A DNA stretch of 51,379 nucleotides from contig JAFXZK010000138.1 of assembly GCA_017541265.1 (NCBI GenBank), positions 1 to 51,379 on the forward strand. The letters run 5' to 3'. The DNA comes from Bacteroidaceae bacterium (GTDB lineage Bacteria > Bacteroidota > Bacteroidia > Bacteroidales > Bacteroidaceae). The notes under the pieces are model-generated. The model was given only the letters and a program-made list of their open reading frames with translations. It was not told where the DNA came from and ran no database searches. Shown here piece after piece: positions 1 to 8,645 of the stretch. A program made the position numbers and the translations under genes. Within the stretch, counting starts at the first letter, position 1, and each line of letters begins with the position of its first letter.

Positions 1-212
1 CTTGTTACATGGCAATTACATGTTAAAAGAAAACACGTTCCGCGACTACAATCGCGCCTTGGTGCTAAAGCATCCACGAATTGCCATCAATGACCCACGA
101 ATTACCATTAATAATTATATGATAATTACATGGCTTGTTACATGGCAATTACATGTTAAAAGAAAACACGAATTGCCATTAATGGCCCACGAATTATCAT
201 GAATAATAATAT
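1..212. repeat. Degenerate repeat region (family A-like)
   Basis: The stretch before the GH30 gene (1-311) has no convincing gene. A 37-bp segment at 1-37 recurs exactly at 134-170. A second segment starting with CACGAATTGCCAT at 75-120 recurs imperfectly at 167-212. Within each copy, ACGAATT recurs at a spacing of 21 bases. The words GCAATTACATGT and TAATTGCC resemble the 22-bp units found at 8506 and 14653, so I group this region loosely with that family. The array may continue to the left of the window. Confidence 0.75.
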
Positions 213-270
213 GTGCAATTCGCATAGACTGTTTTTTGTCAAAAAAAGAAACTATGTCAGGAAAAAGTCG

Positions 271-278
271 TACCTTTG
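271..278 (+). promoter_or_regulatory. Promoter -7 box for the GH30 gene
   Basis: TACCTTTG matches the Bacteroidota -7 consensus TAnnTTTG and lies 33 bases before the GH30 start codon. No TTTG stands at the usual distance upstream, so only the -7 half is supported. Confidence 0.55.
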
Positions 279-311
279 CCATCAAAATAGTACAAATACC
301 TATCTGAAGTT

Positions 312-1865
312 ATGAAACATCTTTTTACTTTCAAGAGCCTAGTATCCCTTCGGCTGGCCGGAGTGCTTCTGGCGCTGACAACCGCAATGGCTGTCGAGGC
401 TGCAACGATTGGCCTCACAGTGAACGCCGACCGCCGGCAGACCATCACAGGCTTTGGTGCCGCCTGCTGCGACGGCGCTATGTGTCCCTACGGCACAGAC
501 ACCGCGCCCGTGAGACTGCTCTATGGCCCTACGTCGAAGATCGGACTGAACATCATGCGCATGGAAATCTCGCCTAACTTCATAGGCGACATCATCGTCC
601 CGGAATGGGGCAACTACGACTCGCCCTACGACTGGAAAGGCTCCCTGCCGTCGGCCAAAATTGTCAAGCAGCGCGGAGGCATCGTCTTCGGCACGCCCTG
701 GTCGCCTCCAGGAGAGTACAAGACCAACGGCTCGGCACAGGGGGGCAATTCCGAGGATCAGGGCAATCAGAGGGGCAAGCTGCGCGAGGACTGCTACGAC
801 AAGTTCTTCCCCTGGCTCAACACGTTCCTGGCTTATATGAAGTCGAACGGGGTCAAGGTGGATGCCGTGTCCATCCAGAACGAGCCTGACTGGTGGGTGA
901 GCTACTCCGGCTGCCTCTATGACCCGCAGGATTTGGTGAAGCTCGTCAAGAACCACGCCTACCAGCTCGACCGCGAGACATACCCGGGCGTGAAGCTCAT
1001 CAGCGGCGAGAGCTTGGGCTTCACGCAGAACTATACCGACCCGCTGATGAATGATGCCACCTGCCGTGAGCAGATTGATATCGTTGCCGGCCACCTCTAC
1101 GGACATGCGCCGCTGGAGTATATGAAGAAGTCGGCTGTGCTGGCCGAGAGGTACGGCAAGGAGGTGTGGATGACGGAACATTCCTCGACCGACAACATCG
1201 ACCACCTGCCCAATTGGCACGAACAGTTGATTTTCGCCGAGGAGCTGAACGAGTGTATGCTGGCAGGCTGCACGGGCTACATCTACTGGTACATGCGCGC
1301 CCACTGGGCCTTTGTAAGCACTGGCGAGAGCAAATATGGCGATGCCAACAAGACGAAGAACAGACTGCTGCCGCGTGCCTACGTCATGAGCCACTTCTCC
1401 AAGCACGTCACCGGCTCCACACGCCTGACAACCTCGCGAGACAAGACCTCGGGCGAGGGAGCGGCACTTGAATACTCGGCCTACATCAAGGGAGACTCGC
1501 TTATCGTTATGGCCATCGACACCACCAAGACTGCACACGACCTGAAAATCACGTTGCCCTATCTCGTAACGAGCGGCACGCACCTGTTATCGACAGGCAA
1601 CGAGACGGAGAACCTGTGCCAGGAAACGCCCATTGCCATCGAAGAGCCGACGAAGGAAGTTACCGTCGGGATGCCAGCCCGCAGCCTGAACACCTATATC
1701 TTCATCATAGACCAGGACGGCACATCCATCGGGGAAGTAAAGGAAAAGGTCGCAGCAGGCAGCCCTGCCTATTACGACCTGCAGGGACGACGACTGGATA
1801 AGCCTCATGGCTTCTGCATAGAAAGGCACACCGACGGCACGTCCAAGAAAGTGTACGTCGAATAA
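312..1865 (+). CDS. Secreted glycoside hydrolase family 30 enzyme
   Basis: This is a retaining endo- or exo-glycosidase of the GH30 clan A (TIM barrel plus side beta domain), 517 aa, probably acting on a plant or microbial glycan outside the cell or in the periplasm. A signal peptide covers about residues 1-30 and ends near VEA-ATIG. The barrel opens with QTITGFGAACCDGA. The acid/base Glu191 lies in SIQNEPDWW and the nucleophile Glu289 in VWMTEHSS, both in the expected GH30 context. The last 35 residues, with YYDLQGRRLDKP, form the short C-terminal tail common on secreted Prevotella proteins, here ending in KKVYVE. The gene stands alone after a repeat region and before mfd. The family call is firm. 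The substrate (xylan, beta-1,6-glucan or another) cannot be fixed by eye, although the active-site context looks closer to the xylanase-type subfamilies. Confidence 0.88.
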   Translation: MKHLFTFKSLVSLRLAGVLLALTTAMAVEAATIGLTVNADRRQTITGFGAACCDGAMCPYGTDTAPVRLLYGPTSKIGLNIMRMEISPNFIGDIIVPEWGNYDSPYDWKGSLPSAKIVKQRGGIVFGTPWSPPGEYKTNGSAQGGNSEDQGNQRGKLREDCYDKFFPWLNTFLAYMKSNGVKVDAVSIQNEPDWWVSYSGCLYDPQDLVKLVKNHAYQLDRETYPGVKLISGESLGFTQNYTDPLMNDATCREQIDIVAGHLYGHAPLEYMKKSAVLAERYGKEVWMTEHSSTDNIDHLPNWHEQLIFAEELNECMLAGCTGYIYWYMRAHWAFVSTGESKYGDANKTKNRLLPRAYVMSHFSKHVTGSTRLTTSRDKTSGEGAALEYSAYIKGDSLIVMAIDTTKTAHDLKITLPYLVTSGTHLLSTGNETENLCQETPIAIEEPTKEVTVGMPARSLNTYIFIIDQDGTSIGEVKEKVAAGSPAYYDLQGRRLDKPHGFCIERHTDGTSKKVYVE

Positions 1866-1885
1866 GTGCTTTTATCCTTTTTCTT

Positions 1886-1916
1886 TTTGTATTTCTCTCA
1901 CTTATTCGTACCTTTG
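1886..1916 (+). promoter_or_regulatory. Promoter of mfd
   Basis: TTTG at 1886-1889, a 19-base spacer and TACCTTTG at 1909-1916 form a complete Bacteroidota promoter. The -7 box ends only 9 bases before the mfd ATG, so the mRNA would be nearly leaderless. Confidence 0.8.
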
Positions 1917-1925
1917 CAGTCGTAA

Positions 1926-4900
1926 ATGGAGATACAGAAGCTGCTTGGTGTCTTTGCCAGGCATCCGGGCGTGAAAGCCCTTGCGAAGGAGTTGCAAAAA
2001 GACTCCAACAAAACGATACAACTTTCTGGATTACAGGGAAGTTGCACTCCTCTTGTATTCGCTTCGCTACAGCCCCTCTCTTCTCCATTCATTTTCATTC
2101 TCGACGACGAAGAAGAGGCCGGGTATTTCTATCACGACCTCACACGTCTGCTCGGTGATGAGCAGGTGCTCTTCTTCCCAAGCTCATACAAGCGTGCCAT
2201 CAGGTTCGGGCAGCGCAACTCTGGTCAGGAGATTTTGAGGACGGAAGTGCTGAGCCGTTTGGGCACTCCCCAAAAGGGGGAGGACAAAGACTCCCTCCCC
2301 TTAAGGGACGGACGGGGTGGGGCTTTCATTGTCACTTATCCCGAAGCTCTTTGCGAACTGGTGGTGACCAAGCAGAAGCTCAGCGAACAGACCTTGAGCC
2401 TGAGTGTCGGAGAGCACGTCGACATCATGTTCGTGCAGGAGACTCTGCTCAGTTTCGGCTTCAACAAGACGGATTACGTCTATGAGCCAGGGCAGTTCGC
2501 TGTGCGCGGCAGCATCATCGATGTCTATTCCTACTCGCACGAGCTGCCTTACCGCATCGACTTCTTTGGCGACGAGGTGGACAGCATCCGCACTTTTGAG
2601 GTACACACACAGCTCAGCCGCGACAGGCAGCAAAACATCACGCTAATAGCTCTTCCCCTTTCCCCTTCCCAAAAGGGACGGGGAGATAAGCCTCTCCCTT
2701 TAGGGGAAGGTTCTTCCCTTTGGTCAGGCGCAGGCGGAGGAGAGGAGGTTTCGTCCTTCCTGAAGTTCCTGCCGGAAGATGCAATCCTTGTTACGAAAGA
2801 CCTGCTCTTCCTCTGCGAAAGTGTGGAGCGGACTTATAATGAGGGTTTCAGCCGTTCGGCTGTCATAGAGCAGAGGGAAGCCCCCTCCCCGCTCCCCCTT
2901 TTGGGGAGTGCTTCATTGTCGTCTGAAGCGCTTTTGGTCAATCCCGAAGATTTTAAACGGCAAATCCTCGACTTTAAGCGTATTGAGTTGAAGACACTCC
3001 CCCAAAGGGGGAGCTGGGAGGGGGCTTCTATTCAATTCGGGACTCACCCGCAGCCTGTCTTCCACAAGAACTTCGACCTCCTCATCGACGCCTTCAAGAA
3101 GTTGCAGGACGCCGGCACAAACATTTATATATTGGCCGACAGCGCGAAGCAGACCGACCGCCTTGAGAGCATCTTCAGCGACAAAGAGACAAGCATACGC
3201 TTTACGCCCGTTGACCACGCGCTACACGAAGGCTTCATCGACGACGACCTCCATGTTGCCATCTTCACCGACCATCAAATCTTCGACCGCTACCATCGCT
3301 ACAGCCTTCGAAGTGACAAGGCGACAGGAGGCAAAGTGGCATTAACATTGAAGGAACTGCAGCAGTTCGAGATAGGCGACTATGTGGTGCATATCGACTA
3401 CGGCGTAGGGCGTTTCGGCGGCTTGGTGAGGATTCCGATTCAGAACAATCAGAATAATCAGAGTAATCCGAATACTCCGAACTATCAGGAGGTCATCAAG
3501 ATAATCTACTCTGGCGACGATACCGTATATGTCTCTATTCATTCCCTGCACAAGGTTTCCAAGTATAAAGGCAAAGAGGGTGAGCCTCCGCGCATCAGCA
3601 AACTTGGTACGGGGGCTTGGGAGCGCATGAAGGAACGCACGAAGAAGAAGATAAAGGACATTGCCCGCGACCTTATCCTGCTTTACAGCCGCCGCCGCGA
3701 AGAGAAAGGCTTTGCCTTCAGCGGCGACAGCTTCATGCAGCACGAGTTGGAAGCAAGTTTCCTCTATGAAGACACGCCCGACCAACTCAAAGCGACACAT
3801 GATGTCAAGGCGGACATGGAGCGGCAGCGCCCGATGGACCGTCTCGTCTGCGGCGACGTGGGCTTCGGCAAGACGGAAGTAGCCGTCCGCGCCGCCTTCA
3901 AGGCTTGTGCCGACAACAAGCAAGTGGCAGTACTCGTGCCGACAACCGTTCTTGCCTACCAGCACTACCATACCTTCATGGAACGCCTGAAGGACTTTCC
4001 CGTCAAGATAGAATACCTGACTCGCGCACGTACGCCACAGCAGACGAAAGAGATACTCGAAGGACTGAAGAACGGCTCGGTCAACATCATCATCGGCACA
4101 CACAAGCTCATCGGCAAGAGCGTACAGTTCAAGGACTTGGGATTGCTCATCATCGACGAAGAGCAGAAGTTCGGCGTCTCGACGAAAGAGAAGCTCCGCC
4201 AGCTGAAGGTGAATGTCGATACCCTCACCCTGACGGCAACGCCCATACCGCGAACCTTGCAGTTCTCCCTGATGGGAGCAAGGGACTTGAGCGTCATCCA
4301 GACGCCGCCGCCTAATCGTTATCCCATACAGACGCAGCTCTGCCAGTTCAATGCTGAAGTGATTGCCGAAGCCATCAACTTTGAGATGAGCCGTAGCGGG
4401 CAGGTTTTCTTCGTCAACAACCGCATCAGCCAGCTGCCCGAACTTGCCGAAGTTGTGCGTAAGCATGTGCCTGATGCCCGTGTTGCCGTGGCTCACGGAC
4501 AGATGCCGCCCGAGGAACTGGAGAAGATAATGGTCGATTTCATGAACTACGACTACGATGTTCTTGTCTCTACCACCATCATCGAGAGCGGTCTCGACAT
4601 ACCTAACGCCAACACTATCATCATCAACGGCGCACACAACTTCGGCCTGTCCGACCTCCACCAGATGCGGGGCAGGGTAGGGCGTTCCAACAAGAAGGCA
4701 TTCTGCTACCTGCTTTCGCCGCCGCTCTCCGCACTCAACATCGATGCACGCCGCCGCTTGCAAGCTATCGAGAACTTCAGCGACCTGGGCAGCGGCATAC
4801 ATATCGCTATGCAAGACCTCGACATTCGTGGTGCCGGCAATCTGCTCGGAGCAGAGCAGAGCGGCTTTATTGCCGACCTCGGCTACGAGACGTATCAGAA

Positions 4901-5480
4901 GATTTTGTCACAAGCTGTCACGGAGCTTCGCAATGACGAGTTCCCGGAACTCAATACCGAGGAAGAAAAGGCAAACGGTAAATCGTCTGCCGAGGAGGAA
5001 ATGGTAAATAGCAAATGGGTAGATGACTGCCAGCTTGACAGCAACCTGCCGATGTACTTCAGCGAGGACTATGTGCCGACTTCGAGCGAAAGGATGCTGC
5101 TTTACCGCGAACTTGACGGAATGGAGCGCGACGAGGATGTGGAGCGGTTTAGGCAAAGGCTCATCGACCGCTTCGGCCCGCCGCCGCAGGAAGCAGAAGA
5201 CTTGCTGAAGGTTGTCACGCTTCGCAGGCTTGGCAAGCATTTCGGCTGTGAGCGCATCGTCCTGAAGAATGGACATGCAAGGCTCTTCTTCGGTCCTGCC
5301 GACGACAGTCCTTTCTACGATGGACGCATCTTCGGACACGTTCTTGACTTTGCCACCGCAAACGCCTACCGCTGCCACTTCAAGGAAGACGCCAAAGGCA
5401 AAAGCCTTCTTATTGACGACGTTGGCACCATCGCAGAAGCAGTGGATATCCTGAAACAGATTAAGAATTATGAATTGTGA
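1926..5480 (+). CDS. mfd: Transcription-repair coupling factor Mfd
   Basis: Mfd is an ATP-driven translocase that removes RNA polymerase stalled at DNA damage and recruits UvrA. The protein has 1184 aa. Order: UvrB-like N-terminal module (residues 1 to about 380); RNA polymerase interaction domain near 475-560 (FEIGDYVVHIDYGVGRF); helicase with Walker A GDVGFGKT at 643-650 and the DEEQ box at 745-748; helicase C-terminal part with SGLDIPNANT and the QMRGRVGRS motif; then the C-terminal TRCF domain. Four GC-rich repeat segments are inserted in frame in the N-terminal module at about residues 113-133, 243-274, 318-329 and 357-368. An Asn/Gln-rich stretch sits at 505-520, and another irregular insert lies in the C-terminal part (nt about 4962-5022). 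The reading frame stays open throughout, so the gene is probably functional. It is followed by recN after 10 bases. Confidence 0.97.
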   Translation: MEIQKLLGVFARHPGVKALAKELQKDSNKTIQLSGLQGSCTPLVFASLQPLSSPFIFILDDEEEAGYFYHDLTRLLGDEQVLFFPSSYKRAIRFGQRNSGQEILRTEVLSRLGTPQKGEDKDSLPLRDGRGGAFIVTYPEALCELVVTKQKLSEQTLSLSVGEHVDIMFVQETLLSFGFNKTDYVYEPGQFAVRGSIIDVYSYSHELPYRIDFFGDEVDSIRTFEVHTQLSRDRQQNITLIALPLSPSQKGRGDKPLPLGEGSSLWSGAGGGEEVSSFLKFLPEDAILVTKDLLFLCESVERTYNEGFSRSAVIEQREAPSPLPLLGSASLSSEALLVNPEDFKRQILDFKRIELKTLPQRGSWEGASIQFGTHPQPVFHKNFDLLIDAFKKLQDAGTNIYILADSAKQTDRLESIFSDKETSIRFTPVDHALHEGFIDDDLHVAIFTDHQIFDRYHRYSLRSDKATGGKVALTLKELQQFEIGDYVVHIDYGVGRFGGLVRIPIQNNQNNQSNPNTPNYQEVIKIIYSGDDTVYVSIHSLHKVSKYKGKEGEPPRISKLGTGAWERMKERTKKKIKDIARDLILLYSRRREEKGFAFSGDSFMQHELEASFLYEDTPDQLKATHDVKADMERQRPMDRLVCGDVGFGKTEVAVRAAFKACADNKQVAVLVPTTVLAYQHYHTFMERLKDFPVKIEYLTRARTPQQTKEILEGLKNGSVNIIIGTHKLIGKSVQFKDLGLLIIDEEQKFGVSTKEKLRQLKVNVDTLTLTATPIPRTLQFSLMGARDLSVIQTPPPNRYPIQTQLCQFNAEVIAEAINFEMSRSGQVFFVNNRISQLPELAEVVRKHVPDARVAVAHGQMPPEELEKIMVDFMNYDYDVLVSTTIIESGLDIPNANTIIINGAHNFGLSDLHQMRGRVGRSNKKAFCYLLSPPLSALNIDARRRLQAIENFSDLGSGIHIAMQDLDIRGAGNLLGAEQSGFIADLGYETYQKILSQAVTELRNDEFPELNTEEEKANGKSSAEEEMVNSKWVDDCQLDSNLPMYFSEDYVPTSSERMLLYRELDGMERDEDVERFRQRLIDRFGPPPQEAEDLLKVVTLRRLGKHFGCERIVLKNGHARLFFGPADDSPFYDGRIFGHVLDFATANAYRCHFKEDAKGKSLLIDDVGTIAEAVDILKQIKNYEL
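2262..2326 (+). repeat. Family B palindromic repeat inside mfd, copy 1
   Basis: Two GC-rich palindromic pieces in tandem, with CTCCCCAAAAGGGGGAG and then CTCCCCTTAAGGGACGG, followed by GGGGTGGGG. They encode residues 113-133 of Mfd, a Gly/Asp/Pro-rich stretch foreign to the UvrB-like fold. The frame is preserved. Confidence 0.8.
2652..2747 (+). repeat. Family B palindromic repeat inside mfd, copy 2
   Basis: Contains CCCTTCCCAAAAGGGACGGG and then CCTCTCCCTTTAGGGGAAGG, encoding residues 243-274 of Mfd. The end carries TCAGGCGCAGGCGGA (2724-2738), a 15-bp string also present at 14404-14418 in the GH99-like gene. Confidence 0.75.
2877..2912 (-). repeat. Family B palindromic repeat inside mfd, copy 3 (inverted)
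   Basis: CCCCCTCCCCGCTCCCCCTT followed by TTGGGGAGTG is the same element in opposite orientation to copy 4. It encodes the Pro/Leu-rich stretch at about residues 318-329 of Mfd. Confidence 0.75.
2994..3030 (+). repeat. Family B palindromic repeat inside mfd, copy 4
   Basis: CACTCCCCCAAAGGGGGAG, then CTGGGAGGGGGCTTC. It encodes residues 357-368 of Mfd (PQRGSWEGAS). It is the complement of copy 3, lying 80-90 bases downstream of it. Confidence 0.75.
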
Positions 5481-5490
5481 ATTGTGAATT

Positions 5491-7185
5491 ATGTTAAAGC
5501 ATCTTACAATCAATAATTATGTCCTCATTGAGGCGCTCGATATTGACCTGCAAGCGGGCTTCTCCGTTATGACGGGCGAGACGGGCGCGGGCAAGTCCAT
5601 CATCCTCGGTGCGCTTGGCTTGCTGATGGGACAGAGAGCCGACACCGGAAGCATCATGCCCGGTGCTGCCAAGTGTACCGTAGAAGGCATCTTCGGCATC
5701 GAAGGCTACGACTTGCAGGCGCTCTTCGAGGAGAATGAGCTTGACTACGAGCCGACGGAGTGCATCCTTCGTAGAGAGGTTGCAGCAAACGGCAAGAGCC
5801 GCGCCTTTGTGAACGACAGCCCCGTCAGTGTTGCTGTGCTTCGACAGATTGCCCTGCGCCTACTCGATATCCACTCGCAACACAGCAACCTCTTGCTCGA
5901 GAATCCTGCTTTTCAGTTAAGCATTGTCGATATTGTTGCAGGGCATCAGGATTTGCTTGAACAATATAAGGAATGTTTTGCGCGAATCGTCGAGGCGAAG
6001 CGACAGCTGAAGGAGCTTGAGGAGAGCTTGGCAAAGCGGCAGAGCGACGAGGACTACCTGCGCTTCCAGCTCGACCAGCTCGATGAGTTCAAGCCACAGG
6101 CAGGCGAGGACGAGGAGCTGAAGCAGCTGCAGAGTGCGCTGTCTCATGCCGAAGACATAAAGGTCGCCTTGTCAACCATCGATGCTTTGCTCAATGGCAA
6201 CGACAGCGAGGGTGGGGTAGGAGCCATTGATGCCTTGCGTCGTTCAAGCCAGACGATGCAACAGATAAGCAAAGTTTTCCCTGCCATCGAGGACTACATG
6301 AATCGCCTCGAAAGCGTCGTCATCGAGGTTAAGGACATTGCTGCCGACATTAACGCGCTTGCTGAAGACATAGAGTACAACCCATCTCGCCTCCAGCAGG
6401 TTACGGAAAGACTTGACAATCTCTTTGCCTTCGAGCAGAAGCATCACCTCTCTTCGTCCGAGGAGCTTCTTGCCTTGGCGGAGGACATCCGCACGCAGCT
6501 TGATTCCCTGACCTCTTCCGAAGACGACATCCAGGCATTGCGGCAGCAGATTGCCAAAGACACAGAGCAGGCAAATAAGCTTGCGGCAAAGCTTTCTTCC
6601 GGTCGCACAAAGGCGGCGAAGCAAGTGGAGAAGCTTGTTTGCGAGGCAATTGTGGCGATGGATATGCCTGCCGCAAGGTTCTCTGTCAACGTGGAAAAGC
6701 ACGCAGAACTGTTGCCCACGGGCATGGACGACGTCAGTTTCCTCTTCTCTGCCAATAAGAGCATGGCGGCAAGACCGCTGGCCGATATTGCAAGCGGCGG
6801 TGAGATGTCAAGAGTGATGCTTGCTCTAAAGGCTCTGACAAGCAAGCAGACGCATCTGCCGACGATTATCTTCGATGAGATAGACACAGGCGTGAGCGGC
6901 AGGGTGGCAAGCTCTATGGCACAGATTATGTCGCAGATGAGCAGCGGCGCTGGTCAGCAAGTCCTTGCCATCACGCATCTGCCGCAGATTGCCGCAAAGG
7001 GCGACACCCATTACTTCGTCTATAAGGAGGAGGAAGATGGGCGCACCTTGACGCATATCAGAAAGCTTGATGAGGACGGACGCGTCACGGAACTTGCCCA
7101 TCTGCTCAGCGGCACGACCGTCACTGAAGCAGCAAAGGAGAACGCAAGGCAACTGTTAAGTGAAAAGGTGAAGAATGAAGCGTGA
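5491..7185 (+). CDS. recN: DNA repair protein RecN
   Basis: RecN is an SMC-like ATPase of double-strand-break repair, cytoplasmic and nucleoid-bound. The 564 aa match the usual family length. Walker A is GETGAGKS at residues 29-36. A long coiled coil fills the centre (about 155-400, rich in Glu, Lys and Leu). The C-terminal head has the ABC signature IASGGEMSRVMLALK and Walker B PTIIFDEIDTGVSG. The start at 5491 puts the canonical MLKHLTINNYVLIE at the N-terminus. It follows mfd by 10 bases of word-repeat DNA and overlaps tilS by 11 bases, so all three are probably co-transcribed. The final residues (LSEKVKNEA) are encoded by simple GTGAAGAATGAAG-type words rather than conserved sequence. Confidence 0.96.
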   Translation: MLKHLTINNYVLIEALDIDLQAGFSVMTGETGAGKSIILGALGLLMGQRADTGSIMPGAAKCTVEGIFGIEGYDLQALFEENELDYEPTECILRREVAANGKSRAFVNDSPVSVAVLRQIALRLLDIHSQHSNLLLENPAFQLSIVDIVAGHQDLLEQYKECFARIVEAKRQLKELEESLAKRQSDEDYLRFQLDQLDEFKPQAGEDEELKQLQSALSHAEDIKVALSTIDALLNGNDSEGGVGAIDALRRSSQTMQQISKVFPAIEDYMNRLESVVIEVKDIAADINALAEDIEYNPSRLQQVTERLDNLFAFEQKHHLSSSEELLALAEDIRTQLDSLTSSEDDIQALRQQIAKDTEQANKLAAKLSSGRTKAAKQVEKLVCEAIVAMDMPAARFSVNVEKHAELLPTGMDDVSFLFSANKSMAARPLADIASGGEMSRVMLALKALTSKQTHLPTIIFDEIDTGVSGRVASSMAQIMSQMSSGAGQQVLAITHLPQIAAKGDTHYFVYKEEEDGRTLTHIRKLDEDGRVTELAHLLSGTTVTEAAKENARQLLSEKVKNEA

Positions 7186-8530
7186 AGAATTTGCTACCGC
7201 TCTCGATAAAGTCCGTGCGTTTATAGAATGTGAGGCTTTGCTTCCTCCTCCCTCCGAAGAGAGAGGGGAGTGTCTGTTTGTTGCCATTAGCGGCGGGGCG
7301 GACTCAACGGCTTTGCTGCTCATTATGAAAGAGCTGGGCTACAAAGTGCAGGCACTCCACTGCAACTTCCATCTGCGAGGCGAGGAGTCCGACCGCGACC
7401 AAGCTTTCGTGGAGGGGCTTTGCAGAAAGCATGATGTGCCTTTGTCCGTGCGCCACTTCCAGACGGAAGAATATGCGAAACGACACGGCATCAGCATCGA
7501 GATGGCAGCAAGGGAACTGCGGTACCAATGGTTCCTTGAAGAAATTGAAAAATTGAAAAAGTTAAAAATTGAAGGCGTTTCACCTTTTCACCCTTTCATC
7601 TTTTCACCTTTTATCGCTGTTGCCCATCATCGTGACGACCAAGCAGAGACGCTATTACTCAACTTGCTGCGAGGCACAGGTCTGCGCGGTTTGGCAGGCA
7701 TGCAGCCGAGGCACGACAGCATCATCCGTCCGTTGCTTTGTTTGAGCCGCGACGAGATTCTCGCTTACCTCGAAAGCAAGGGGCAGACATACGTCACGGA
7801 CAGCTCCAACGCCGAGCGTATCGCTCTTCGTAACAAACTTCGTCTCGATGTAATGCCCTTGCTGCGAGACATCAGCTCTGCCGTCGATGAGCATCTCTGC
7901 CTTGCTGCCGACAACATCCGCCACAGCCTGCCATATTATATAAAAGGTATAGAGACGGCAGTCAAAGAGCTTGGCATCACAGCAGACGCCTTCCCTTTGT
8001 CCGCCCTTTCATCCCGCACCTTACTACATGAATGGCTTGCCGGCAACGGCTTCAATAGAACGCAGGAAGGGGAAATGCTTCAGGCAAAAAGGTGTGAAGT
8101 CGGCAAGATGTGGTACTCCACCACACATACCGTTCTTCGCGACAGAGAAGCATTACTTCTAATCCTCCTTAAGGCGGATGAAGGGTCTATGCCTTTACTC
8201 AGGCAGGAGATAGTTTCTTGTATTGGCGAGACCGGTCCTGGTATTGCCTACTTCGATGCAGACCTCTTGACAGCCCCCATCAAGGTGCGCCCTGTCCGCG
8301 AGGGCGATGCCTTTGTTCCTTTTGGCATGAAAGGAAGAAAATTGGTGAGCAATTACCTTACCGATAAAAAAGTCAACCGATTGCAAAAGGCAAAGCAGTT
8401 CGTCGCTACCTGCGGGAACGACATCATCTGGCTTATCGGCCATCGTAGCGACAACCGTTATAGGGTCACGGACGCGACCCGTCGCATCCTCAAACTAACC
8501 GTGGCTAATTGCCAAACTAGGCGTGTCTAA
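7175..8530 (+). CDS. tilS: tRNA(Ile)-lysidine synthase TilS
   Basis: TilS attaches lysine to C34 of the tRNA-Ile(CAU) anticodon using ATP, which changes both codon reading and charging. The 451 aa contain the PP-loop SGGADS at residues 39-44, the conserved HCNFHLRGEES, AVAHHRDDQAETLLLNLLRGTG, and a C-terminal substrate-binding domain with KVNRLQKAKQ. Repeat DNA encodes three parts of the protein. The first codons lie in a 23-bp repeat (7182-7204). Residues 21-32 come from a family B element. Residues 123-145 (EIEKLKKLKIEG, then SPFHPFIFSPF) come from GAAAAATTGAAAAAG and CACCTTTTCACC words just before the HHRDDQ motif. The stop codon lies inside a 22-bp tandem array. The start overlaps recN. 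Confidence 0.95.
   Translation: MKREEFATALDKVRAFIECEALLPPPSEERGECLFVAISGGADSTALLLIMKELGYKVQALHCNFHLRGEESDRDQAFVEGLCRKHDVPLSVRHFQTEEYAKRHGISIEMAARELRYQWFLEEIEKLKKLKIEGVSPFHPFIFSPFIAVAHHRDDQAETLLLNLLRGTGLRGLAGMQPRHDSIIRPLLCLSRDEILAYLESKGQTYVTDSSNAERIALRNKLRLDVMPLLRDISSAVDEHLCLAADNIRHSLPYYIKGIETAVKELGITADAFPLSALSSRTLLHEWLAGNGFNRTQEGEMLQAKRCEVGKMWYSTTHTVLRDREALLLILLKADEGSMPLLRQEIVSCIGETGPGIAYFDADLLTAPIKVRPVREGDAFVPFGMKGRKLVSNYLTDKKVNRLQKAKQFVATCGNDIIWLIGHRSDNRYRVTDATRRILKLTVANCQTRRV
7182..7204 (+). repeat. 23-bp dispersed repeat at the tilS start
   Basis: A 23-bp string containing GAAGAATTTGCTACCGCTC is identical to 21990-22012, between pth and pepT. In tilS it is translated (REEFATAL). The other copy is non-coding. 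Confidence 0.85.
7235..7270 (+). repeat. Family B repeat inside tilS
   Basis: CTTCCTCCTCCCTCCGAAGA followed by GAGAGGGGAGTG encodes PPPSEERGE between the N-terminal helix and the strand leading to the SGGADS loop. The frame is kept. Confidence 0.65.
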
Positions 8531-8615
8531 TTGCCTAATTAGGCGTGTCTAATTGCCCAATTAGGCGTGGCTAATTGATAAAGTAAACGTGCCAAGTTGA
8601 TTAACTTGACACGTT
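8506..8615. repeat. 22-bp tandem array (family A) after tilS
   Basis: Five consecutive units of exactly 22 bp: 8506-8527, 8528-8549, 8550-8571, 8572-8593 and 8594-8615. The first three are nearly identical (TAATTGCC..TAGGCGTG); the last two are degenerate. Within unit 3, TAATTGCCCAATTA is a palindrome. The last unit and its left neighbour fold into a 13-bp stem (8586-8615, one mismatch). The array lies between the convergent genes tilS and the fasciclin gene, and the tilS stop codon is inside it. Confidence 0.85.
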
Positions 8616-8645
8616 AAGCTGTGTGATTTCGCCAGAGAAGTTTCC

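Noticed and set aside
2-202. Small open frame at the left edge
   Set aside because: Consists of repeated non-coding DNA (the same words recur in the translation), no start context or homology.
339-1583. Long minus-strand open frame opposite the GH30 gene
   Set aside because: It mirrors the codon bias of the GH30 gene, has no recognisable domain and no promoter.
3342-4814. Long minus-strand open frame opposite mfd
   Set aside because: A shadow of a clear Mfd helicase on the other strand.
8506-8615. Possible CRISPR array
   Set aside because: Units are contiguous 22-mers without unique spacers and no cas genes are near.
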